A DNA stretch of 64,000 bases from Methanosarcina horonobensis HB-1 = JCM 15518 (GTDB lineage Archaea; Halobacteriota; Methanosarcinia; Methanosarcinales; Methanosarcinaceae): assembly GCF_000970285.1 (NCBI RefSeq), contig NZ_CP009516.1:3699036-3763035 (forward strand). The letters are read 5' to 3'. The position numbers and the translations under genes are program-made. Within the stretch, counting starts at the first letter, position 1; every line of letters starts with the position of its first letter. The notes under the pieces are model-generated. The model worked only from the letters and a program-made list of their open reading frames with translations, ran no database searches and had not been told where the DNA came from. Positions 1-7,184 of this stretch are shown piece by piece.

Positions 1-722
1 AAGAGTGCCAGATAAGCAGTTGTTCCCAGAGCACGCCTGAAACTGACATCATTCAGAAAAGTGTCTCTATCAAGAACATAGAGTGTAAGTGATAGAGCAA
101 GAGCGATTACAGGCAGAAAGACAAAAACATGCTCTTTTGCCTCCATTATAATTTCATGTGCCCAGGGATAAGGACCTTCCAGGATTACAGGTTTTATCCT
201 GGAGCCGTAGACCGTCAGGTAATTGTAACCACCTGCAAGCCAGCATCCTGCAATCACTAGAAGTGTAGCAAAATAGCTTGCTATCCTGACTCTTGTGAGT
301 GACCTGTCTGCCGGATACCTGACTTCCAGAAGTACCCAGACCAGAGCAAGAGCAACCAGACCTCCGGATATCGAGTGCAGGAGAACCAGACTCTTTGTTC
401 CTTGAGTTACTCCGTTATATAGACCCCAGCTGGCATCAACGAATAGAATTGGAGCCAGGGAGTATCCCATTATTTTGTGCAATCCTCTGTAGCTGGCCCG
501 GTTCTTTAAAACCAGACTTGGAATTATCTGTAGAATTACAATAAGAACGATGATCAGACCCAGCTTTCCGTGGACAGATGATAGTACGGGCTCTCCATGC
601 TGCAGCCTCATCAGCAGACCATAGATAAACGATCCCAGGATAAAGGCTCCAAAATAAATGCCGCTCCTTCTATGAAGCCTGAAGACGTTCCCAGGGATTC
701 TCTTTATCCTTCCTTTGAGCAT
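1..722 (-). CDS. b561-like multi-helix membrane protein, C-terminus outside the window
   Basis: The reverse strand reads open from about 905 down to base 1. It encodes several hydrophobic helices with conserved-looking histidines between or inside them (HRRSGIYFG, VHGKLGL, LHKIMGYSLAP). This arrangement resembles cytochrome b561 or ferric-reductase-type membrane domains, where paired His residues bind heme. The first ATG (722) would remove an upstream helix that is clearly coding-like. The frame reaches back to a stop at 906-908 without ATG or GTG, so the true start is unclear: a non-ATG codon near 905 behind a GGGGGG stretch, or a damaged 5' end. The heme-binding role is inferred; the membrane nature is seen directly. 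The gene runs off the window edge. Confidence 0.5.
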   Translation of the reverse strand, partial: MLKGRIKRIPGNVFRLHRRSGIYFGAFILGSFIYGLLMRLQHGEPVLSSVHGKLGLIIVLIVILQIIPSLVLKNRASYRGLHKIMGYSLAPILFVDASWGLYNGVTQGTKSLVLLHSISGGLVALALVWVLLEVRYPADRSLTRVRIASYFATLLVIAGCWLAGGYNYLTVYGSRIKPVILEGPYPWAHEIIMEAKEHVFVFLPVIALALSLTLYVLDRDTFLNDVSFRRALGTTAYLAL

Positions 723-1011
723 AGCTCCGGTTGTAAGAGCATAAGTAATCAGCAAAAGACTGATGATAGCTATCAGAGCGTGGCCTATCCAGCTTTCGTA
801 CAGAAAGGCAATGCCACTAATAACTAAAAGTAAAATCAGACCTATGTATATATCTGATGCCTTTTTATCTGATATCTTTTGTCTTGGTTTCGGTTCTTTG
901 GAAATCTAATCCCCCCGGTAATACCTTTTCCAAAGATTTTCAAATATATCGGTTACCTTACTGAACTTGGAGTCACATATAACTCACTTAAAGAATGCCT
1001 CAGAGCATCAC

Positions 1012-1050
1012 TGTCCTAACGAACTCTTTTGTGGACATTCTTTTAGGACA
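1012..1050. promoter_or_regulatory. Inverted repeat in the gap between divergent membrane-protein genes
   Basis: The interval 906-1238 holds no gene. It contains the perfect 8-bp inverted arms TGTCCTAA (1012-1019) and TTAGGACA (1043-1050), separated by 23 bases, between the b561-like gene on the minus strand and the TSUP gene on the plus strand. It could be an operator or a hairpin. Arms this short can also arise by chance. Confidence 0.25.
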
Positions 1051-1238
1051 AAAAATATAGTCATAATTAAGTATGGTTATAATAAATAAGATAATTCATA
1101 TAATATTACTTGCCTATGTCATTTTAAAATCCTTTGACATCTGTTTTAAAAAAGTCTTGAATCTCAGCAGGTATATCTTTCAGATCTGGATTTGATCCCA
1201 AAAGTATAATGCCGTGATGAGACCAATACAATAAAAAT

Positions 1239-1970
1239 ATGATTGCATATGAGGAAATTATTTTTGTAGCTCTCCTCACACTGCTGGCAAGCCTGATCGG
1301 GACTCTGGCCGGATTCGGAATATCCACAATTATGGTGCCTGTTCTCCTGACAGTCCTTCCTCTGCCTCAGACCCTGCTTTTTGTAGGCATAATTCACTGG
1401 TTTAATGATATCTGGAAAATGCTCTTATTCCGGAAAGGCATAAGATGGAAACTCTTTCTTGCCTTTGGACTTCCCGGTATCTTCACGAGTTTCATTGGAT
1501 CATCTTTGTCCCTGAGAATTTCCCAGGAGATTCTCTCAAGAGCTTTAGGAGTATTTCTTCTGGTCTATGTTCTTTTTATCACCTTCAACCGAACCTTTAA
1601 ACTTAGCCAGCGGTTATCAGTAGCAGTATCCGGTGGAGCCCTGACAGGATTTTTTGCAGGCATTTTCGGCATAGGAGGGGAAATAAATGCAGTAGCCCTG
1701 AGTGCTTTCAATCTGGAGAAAGCCATCTATATTGCAACCGCAGGTGCCATATCATTTATGATCGATTCTACAAGGATAGCAACCTATATAGGAGGCGGCA
1801 TAAGGCTGAACCCTGCCATTTTATCAGGCTTTTTTGTCTTCATACCCATGTCTTTAATCGGGGCAATGATCGGAAGAAAGGGAGTTGAAAAAATACCTCA
1901 GGAAAAATTCAGGAACTTTGTTGCAGTTTTCATATTCTTATTCGGGATGAAACTGGTGCTGTTTCCATAG
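1239..1970 (+). CDS. TSUP (TauE/SafE) family membrane permease
   Basis: This 243-residue, very hydrophobic protein has about eight predicted membrane segments in two related halves. Each half carries a glycine-rich motif: GTLAGFG near residues 21-27 and GIFGIGG near 141-147. This is the signature of the TSUP/TauE/SafE (DUF81) family, whose members export or import small anions such as sulfite, sulfoacetate or other organosulfur compounds. The length fits the family (about 250). The substrate cannot be read from the sequence. No clear ribosome binding site precedes the ATG, so a leaderless or short-leader mRNA is possible. The next gene downstream is the CooS-like gene, 280 bases away with its own promoter, so they are probably not one operon. 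Confidence 0.8.
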   Translation: MIAYEEIIFVALLTLLASLIGTLAGFGISTIMVPVLLTVLPLPQTLLFVGIIHWFNDIWKMLLFRKGIRWKLFLAFGLPGIFTSFIGSSLSLRISQEILSRALGVFLLVYVLFITFNRTFKLSQRLSVAVSGGALTGFFAGIFGIGGEINAVALSAFNLEKAIYIATAGAISFMIDSTRIATYIGGGIRLNPAILSGFFVFIPMSLIGAMIGRKGVEKIPQEKFRNFVAVFIFLFGMKLVLFP

Positions 1971-2059
1971 TTTGATGGGAACCTTTGCTCTATAACTTTT
2001 TACACGATCTTTGTGCTCTATACCGAGTTTTCCAGGAAATTTTTGCCTCTAAATTAACG

Positions 2060-2070
2060 TTTAAATATTA
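2060..2070 (+). promoter_or_regulatory. Predicted TATA box of the cooS-like gene 1 operon
   Basis: TTTAAATATTA matches an archaeal TATA element. Transcription would begin about 25 bases downstream near 2091, giving a leader of about 160 bases before the gene at 2251. The perfect palindrome at 2093-2110 falls on this predicted start. Confidence 0.45.
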
Positions 2071-2092
2071 ACAGCGAGTTTGGTGTTTTACC

Positions 2093-2110
2093 AGTTCACA
2101 ATTGTGAACT
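2093..2110. promoter_or_regulatory. 18-bp perfect palindrome, candidate repressor operator
   Basis: AGTTCACAATTGTGAACT is a perfect 18-bp palindrome. It lies 23-40 bases after the predicted TATA box, where RNA polymerase would start, and 141 bases before the cooS-like gene. This is the expected position for a repressor of the cooS-ABC operon. The cognate regulator is not identified. Confidence 0.5.
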
Positions 2111-2250
2111 TAAAAACGTGAAGCTATTGCACAAGACAGATGTAAGCTAGAAAATTTTTAGCAGTCTTAGATATGTGGGAGGAAACTACCCGGAAATAAA
2201 GGTGCCCGCAATTGAATTTAGTAAAACTTGCAAATAGAGGTCTTTGAACA

Positions 2251-4266
2251 ATGAAGTTACCTGAGATTTACCATCATGATGATCATTCTCATAAAGATGA
2301 TCACGATCATCACAACCATAGTCATGACGGGGGAGACTTCACTGATTATACGGAAGCCGTGTCTGAATACAAAAAAAGTTTTCCGACGAAGGCAGAAGTG
2401 TTAGAGCATACACCTGATCCAGCGGTTAAAAAGATGTTATTGCAGATGGAGAAGGTCGGCTGTGAAACTCCTTTTGATCGTTTTGATCAGCAGAAGCCAC
2501 ATTGTAACTTCGGTATGGCGGGGATATGCTGCCGCAATTGTAATAACGGACCGTGCAGGATCACCAGAAAAAGCCCTAGAGGGGTATGTGGAGCGAACGC
2601 AGACCTCATTGTCGCAAGAAACCTGTTAAGATGGGTTGCTGCAGGCGTGGCTGCCCATGGTGCCAGAGGGCGAGAAATTATGCTTGCCTTAAAAGCTTCC
2701 GCAGAGGGTAGCCTGAGACTACCGATTGCAGGCGAGGAGAAATTAAGAAAATCCGCTGTTCAGTTAGGCATCGATATTGAAGGAAAAACAACAGACGCAG
2801 TCGCTTTGAAGGTTGCCGCCGCTCTCCTTGAGGATTTATCCAGAGCAGTGCCCGAAAAACATAAAACATTAAGTGCTTTTGCAACGCCGGAGCGAATAGA
2901 GGTATGGAAAGATCTGGATATTCTCCCGGTTGGCGCTTATCACGAAGTGTTTGAAGCTCTCCATCGGACAACCACGGGGACCGATGGGGATTGGAAGAAC
3001 GTTATGCAGCAGTTCCTGCGATGCGGTCTCGCCTTTGCCTGGACCAGCGCCCTTGGATCTTCAATTGCCATGGACAGTCTTTTCGGCCTGCCTGAGAGAA
3101 GCACGGTCAGGGTGAATGTCGGAGCTCTAAAGGAAGGATATGTGAATATCGCAATTCACGGTCACTCCCCTCTTCTTGTAAGCGAGATTATAAAGCAGGG
3201 GAGAAGTGAGGAGTTTGTATGTCTTGCAAAAGAAAATGGTGCTGAAGGAATTCAGTTTTACGGCATATGCTGTTCTGGGCTCTCTGCAATGTACCGCTAT
3301 GGCGGGGTAATACCGTTATCAAATGCAATTGGAGCAGAGCTTATACTCGGGACCGGTGCGCTTGACCTCTGGGTGGCCGATGTTCAGGACGTCTTCCCGA
3401 CAATCATTGATGTGGCAAAATGCTTTAAAACAACGGTAGTTACGACCAGTGATTCGGCAAAGCTGCCAGGGGCAGAACATTACGGCTATGACCATATTCA
3501 TTCAAACCTGAAAGAAACGGAAAATTTGGCGAAAAAAATAATCCGAAGGGCAATTGAAAGTTTCGCAGCAAGAAGGGATGTCCCGGTTTTCATTCCCGAT
3601 TACGAGGTTAACGCAGAAATAGGCTTTTCACTGGAGTACGCTGTAAGCCGTTTTGGAAGTATAGATGTTATCGCAGATGCATTGAAAGAAGGCAAGGTCG
3701 CCGGTGTGGTAAATCTGGTAGGATGCAGTAATACAAGAGTTGTTTATGAAAAAGCAGTTGCTGATGTAGCCACCAAATTAATCGAAAATAACATTCTGGT
3801 TCTCACCAACGGCTGTGCCTCATTCCCCTTAATGAAACTGGGTTTCTGCAACCAGGAGGCTCTTGACAGAACCGGAAGAGAGTTGAGAGGATTTTTAGAG
3901 CCTGACCTTCCTCCGGTATGGCATATGGGAGAGTGCATTGACAATGCCAGAGCGTCTGCGTTATTCAGGGCTTTATCTGACGCTTCAGGTAAAGATATCA
4001 AAGACATGCCGTTTGCACTTGCAAGCCCGGAGTGGTCAAACGAAAAAGGTCTGGGTGCTGCCCTTGGTTTCAGATTACTGGGCGTAAATTCATACCACTG
4101 TGTGCATCCTCCTGTACAGGGCTCGGAAAACGTCATGAAATACCTGTATGAAGATACCGGAGAGACCCTGGGCTCAGTAATGGTAGTGGAGTTAGATCCT
4201 TCGAAGCTCGCCGACAGGATAGTATCGGATATTCAGGAGAAAAGAAAAGCTCTCGGATGGAAGTAA
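2251..4266 (+). CDS. cooS: CooS-like carbon monoxide dehydrogenase family protein 1 (deviant C-cluster)
   Basis: This 671-residue protein belongs to the homodimeric CODH family (CO + H2O to CO2 in true members). It opens with a His/Asp tail (nine His in residues 8-25). The D-cluster cysteines are C85 and C93; the B-cluster cysteines are C94, C97, C102 and C113. H136 matches the proton-relay His, H305 the GHxP cluster ligand, C340/C341 the GICC motif, then C492, C522, C562 and catalytic Lys599 (NEKG). The position of the canonical DVQC ligand reads DVQD: residue 380 is Asp (codon 3388-3390). One C-cluster cysteine is therefore absent, and CO oxidation cannot be assumed. A GAGGT stretch lies about 10 bases before the ATG. 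An ABC operon follows after 51 bases. No cooC or cooF is adjacent. Confidence 0.85.
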   Translation: MKLPEIYHHDDHSHKDDHDHHNHSHDGGDFTDYTEAVSEYKKSFPTKAEVLEHTPDPAVKKMLLQMEKVGCETPFDRFDQQKPHCNFGMAGICCRNCNNGPCRITRKSPRGVCGANADLIVARNLLRWVAAGVAAHGARGREIMLALKASAEGSLRLPIAGEEKLRKSAVQLGIDIEGKTTDAVALKVAAALLEDLSRAVPEKHKTLSAFATPERIEVWKDLDILPVGAYHEVFEALHRTTTGTDGDWKNVMQQFLRCGLAFAWTSALGSSIAMDSLFGLPERSTVRVNVGALKEGYVNIAIHGHSPLLVSEIIKQGRSEEFVCLAKENGAEGIQFYGICCSGLSAMYRYGGVIPLSNAIGAELILGTGALDLWVADVQDVFPTIIDVAKCFKTTVVTTSDSAKLPGAEHYGYDHIHSNLKETENLAKKIIRRAIESFAARRDVPVFIPDYEVNAEIGFSLEYAVSRFGSIDVIADALKEGKVAGVVNLVGCSNTRVVYEKAVADVATKLIENNILVLTNGCASFPLMKLGFCNQEALDRTGRELRGFLEPDLPPVWHMGECIDNARASALFRALSDASGKDIKDMPFALASPEWSNEKGLGAALGFRLLGVNSYHCVHPPVQGSENVMKYLYEDTGETLGSVMVVELDPSKLADRIVSDIQEKRKALGWK

Positions 4267-4317
4267 GGACGATATTGAATATATAAAACCAATAAAATTT
4301 TAATCGGAGTAGTTAGG

Positions 4318-5289
4318 ATGAAAAAAGCAATTGTTGCAGTTGTGTCGGCTGTCATAATAGCGTCCTTGTTGTTCAGCCTGGTCGGTTGGGGCAATGATAA
4401 AGAAGAAAACTCTGCACAAAATGAAATCAAGACTGTGAAGATCGGTTATCTTCCAATCACCCATGCCCTTCCATTATTTGTTGAAAATGATCTTCCAGCA
4501 AATGATTCCAGGAACTTCAAAGTGGAACTGGTAAAGTTTGGTTCCTGGACTGAGCTCAGTGATGCGGTAAATAGCGGGCAGGTTGACGGTGCTTCTATGT
4601 TGATTGAACTTGCTATGAAATCAAAGGAGCAGGGAATCGATCTGAAAACCGTTGCCCTGGGACATAGAGACGGTAATGTGGTGGTCGTATCTAAGGATAT
4701 CAATGAGGTTGCTGATTTGAAAGGAAAAACTTTTGCAATTCCTCACAGGCTTTCAACTCACAACGTTCTTCTATACAAGATGCTGAAGGAAAATGACCTT
4801 ACAGTCAATGATCTGAATATTGTAGAGCTCCCACCACCGGAAATGCCAGCTGCTCTTTCCGAAGGAAGAATTTCAGGCTACGTAGTTGCAGAGCCTTTTG
4901 GAGCAGTAGCGGTAGCAAGCGGCAACGGGAAGGTATTGTTCGAATCCCGGGATTTATGGAGTGGTTCCGTGTGCTGTGGTCTTGTACTTAGAAACGATTT
5001 CATTGAAAACAACCCCACAGTTGCAGCGGAATTTGTAAAGGAATACGTCAGAGCGGGTGAAAGAGCCGAGTCCAAAGACCCCGAAGTTCTGGATGCTGCG
5101 AGCAGGTATATGAAAGTCGAACCTGAAGTACTCGACCTATCACTCCAGTGGATTTCCTACAATAACCTGAAGCTGGAAGAGAAGGATTACAATGAACTAT
5201 CCCAGTATCTTGTGGAAATGGAGCAAATGAAAAATCCTCCCAAATACTCGGAATTTGTGGATAATTCATTTATTGAAACGGTAAAGTGA
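4318..5289 (+). CDS. ABC transporter substrate-binding protein, NitT/TauT (SsuA/NMT1-like) type
   Basis: This 323-residue extracytoplasmic binding protein has a hydrophobic N-terminal segment (residues 4-24) followed by an NMT1/SsuA-like fold (VKIGYLPITHALPLF; LKGKTFAIPHRLSTHN). Relatives bind taurine, alkanesulfonates, nitrate or pyrimidine precursors; the ligand here is unknown. The segment ends LFSLVGWGND, where a lipobox would normally read VGC. A Trp codon (TGG) stands one base away from Cys, so this protein is either a membrane-anchored variant or a recent mutant. It lies 51 bases after the CooS-like gene and overlaps the permease start, so the four genes look co-transcribed. The ligand may serve the CooS-like enzyme, but that is inference. 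Confidence 0.8.
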   Translation: MKKAIVAVVSAVIIASLLFSLVGWGNDKEENSAQNEIKTVKIGYLPITHALPLFVENDLPANDSRNFKVELVKFGSWTELSDAVNSGQVDGASMLIELAMKSKEQGIDLKTVALGHRDGNVVVVSKDINEVADLKGKTFAIPHRLSTHNVLLYKMLKENDLTVNDLNIVELPPPEMPAALSEGRISGYVVAEPFGAVAVASGNGKVLFESRDLWSGSVCCGLVLRNDFIENNPTVAAEFVKEYVRAGERAESKDPEVLDAASRYMKVEPEVLDLSLQWISYNNLKLEEKDYNELSQYLVEMEQMKNPPKYSEFVDNSFIETVK

Positions 5290-6068
5290 GAACAATGGAA
5301 AGACTAAAAAAGGCAGGTACCGTCATTGTAAGCCTCACTTTGCTGGTTTTACTCTGGGAAATTGTGATTCTTACCGGAAGGTATGAATCATCCCTCCTTC
5401 CTTCCCCCTTTAAGGTTCTGGAAGGCATAGCTGAACTGATCAACGATGGAACCCTCGCTACTCATTTCCAGGTCAGCCTGTTAAGGTTCCTGACCGGGTA
5501 TTTGACGGCATCAGTTACAGGGATTTTCCTGGGTCTGACTCTTGGATATTACGGAAAAATGTGGGCTTTTATCGATCCTGTGGTGCAGGTGTTAAGACCT
5601 GTTTCGCCAATTGCATGGTTCCCGTTTATAGTTCTCTGGTTTGGCATTGGGGATTTGCCCGCTGTCGTGATCATTTTTATAGCGGCTTTTTATCCGGTTC
5701 TCCTATCAACCATTTCCGGAGTTAAAAAAGTAGATCCGATATACCTTAAAGTAGCTCAGAATTTCGGTATCAAACAACCAGATTTGTTGTCAAAAATTAT
5801 CTTTCCGGCAGCTTTTCCAATGATTACAAATGGTCTGTATATGGCATTGGGGTCAGCCTGGGTATTTCTGGTTGCCGGAGAAATGGTTGGAGCTCAATCA
5901 GGACTGGGATACTTGATAATTGATGCAAGAAATTCAATTCGGTCAGACCTTGTACTTGCCGGGATTATCTGCATAGGAGTGACAGGGTTTTTACTGGATA
6001 AAACGATCAGGCTTCTGGAAAACCGGGTGCAAAAGCAATGGGGAATGTCCCCAGAAAGGGTGAGTTGA
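5286..6068 (+). CDS. ABC transporter permease, NitT/TauT (SsuC/TauC-like) type
   Basis: A permease of about 257-260 residues with roughly six membrane helices. It carries the binding-protein-dependent transport motif that docks the ATPase (sequence around FYPVLLSTISGVKKVDP, then AAFPMITNGLYMALGSAW). The start is either GTG at 5286, overlapping the stop of the binding-protein gene by four bases, or ATG at 5295. The overlap suggests translational coupling. The length and helix pattern match SsuC, TauC and NrtB. With the flanking genes it makes a complete importer for a small, probably anionic, organic or nitrogenous solute. Confidence 0.85.
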   Translation: MRTMERLKKAGTVIVSLTLLVLLWEIVILTGRYESSLLPSPFKVLEGIAELINDGTLATHFQVSLLRFLTGYLTASVTGIFLGLTLGYYGKMWAFIDPVVQVLRPVSPIAWFPFIVLWFGIGDLPAVVIIFIAAFYPVLLSTISGVKKVDPIYLKVAQNFGIKQPDLLSKIIFPAAFPMITNGLYMALGSAWVFLVAGEMVGAQSGLGYLIIDARNSIRSDLVLAGIICIGVTGFLLDKTIRLLENRVQKQWGMSPERVS

Positions 6069-6069
6069 T

Positions 6070-6807
6070 ATGTTTATTTCTGTTGAAGGAGTATCAAAAA
6101 CATACGAGCTAAAGGACAAAAGTAACTCCGTAGCTCTGGAAAAAGTCGATTTATCAATTGAAGAAGGGAAATTCATCTGCCTGCTTGGTCCGAGTGGATG
6201 TGGAAAAACAACGCTCTTGAATATGATAGCAGGTTTTGATAAACCTTCTACTGGAGTTATTAAGATTAACGGAGGTGATGTTAACCAGCCTTCAATTGAT
6301 AGAATTGCTATATTTCAGAATTTTGGACTGCTGCCCTGGAGAACAGTAATCAAAAACGTAGAGTTGGGGCTGGAATCAAAAGGATTCGATGAGAAGAAGC
6401 GTCGTGAGATAGCTGAAGAATATCTCGAACTGGTAGGATTGTCGAATTACAAAAAACATCACCCTAACCAGCTTTCAGGTGGTATGCAGCAGAGAATTGC
6501 TATCGCAAGGGCTCTCGCGGTTGACCCGGAAATTCTTTTTATGGATGAGCCCTTCGGCGCCCTGGATGCAATGACAAAAATGACCATGCAGGATGAAATC
6601 GAAAGAATCTGGCAGGAGAAGAAAAAAACAATCATATTTGTTACACATGATATTGAAGAAGCAGTATTTTTAGCGGATAAAATTGTTGTTATGACAGCTG
6701 GTCCCGGAAAAGTGAAAAAAATCATTGATGTGCCGTTAGTCAGGAAAAGGGACAGAACCAGTCCTGATTTCCTGGCTATACGCGATAAGGTGTTTACGGA
6801 ATTATGA
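6070..6807 (+). CDS. ABC transporter ATPase, NitT/TauT (SsuB/TauB-like) type
   Basis: A 245-residue ATP-binding subunit with Walker A GPSGCGKTT near residue 40, Q-loop FQNFGLLPW, ABC signature LSGGMQQR, Walker B ILFMDEPFGALD, and the H-loop THDIEEA. The length and motif spellings are typical of the SsuB/TauB/NrtD group. It begins one base after the permease stop, behind a good ribosome binding site (GGGTGAG). It is the last gene of the cooS-like/ABC operon and converges on the short HMA reading frame, leaving 10 bases between the two stop codons. Confidence 0.9.
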   Translation: MFISVEGVSKTYELKDKSNSVALEKVDLSIEEGKFICLLGPSGCGKTTLLNMIAGFDKPSTGVIKINGGDVNQPSIDRIAIFQNFGLLPWRTVIKNVELGLESKGFDEKKRREIAEEYLELVGLSNYKKHHPNQLSGGMQQRIAIARALAVDPEILFMDEPFGALDAMTKMTMQDEIERIWQEKKKTIIFVTHDIEEAVFLADKIVVMTAGPGKVKKIIDVPLVRKRDRTSPDFLAIRDKVFTEL

Positions 6808-6817
6808 GGGCTCGGAA

Positions 6818-6994
6818 TTATAAAGGCTCGTACCCTGCCTCCCGAACAGCAGCTCTAATTTGTTCAAGGTCGGTTCTGGTCTCCTCGAATTCCACAACTG
6901 CTTCTTTTGTTTCCAGATTTACATCAACCTCAGTTACGCCCTTTACGGAAGCAATAGCTCTCCCCACTTTAATTACACAATGATTGCATTCCAT
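6818..6994 (-). CDS. Small heavy-metal-associated (HMA) domain protein, start unclear or damaged
   Basis: The minus strand encodes a heavy-metal-associated domain with the metal site MECNHC, then GRAIASVKGVTEVDVNLE and EEFEETR-like strands, ending EAGYEPL (58 residues from the ATG at 6994). Such CopZ-like chaperones bind Cu(I) or other soft metals through the two Cys. The expected first beta strand (QEIIRIEG) is encoded just upstream in frame, but no ATG, GTG or TTG precedes it before the stop near 7115. Either a rare start is used (a CTG follows a GGGGG stretch) or the gene has lost its start. It converges with the cooS-like/ABC operon, so a role in metal supply there is possible but unproven. 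Confidence 0.55.
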   Translation of the reverse strand: MECNHCVIKVGRAIASVKGVTEVDVNLETKEAVVEFEETRTDLEQIRAAVREAGYEPL

Positions 6995-7184
6995 GCCTTC
7001 AATTCTTATGATTTCCTGTGCCAGAGAAACTGCCCCCTTTCTCTTAATAAACGTAAGTTTTGATTCGGCCGGTTTTGCCGAGTTATATAAAAGTAAAACG
7101 GATATTGTAAAATGTCATTCTGTACTGTATTAATTTAAATTCCTCTTTATTAGAGCCTTTGCATTGAAAAACTTACTTTCGTTC

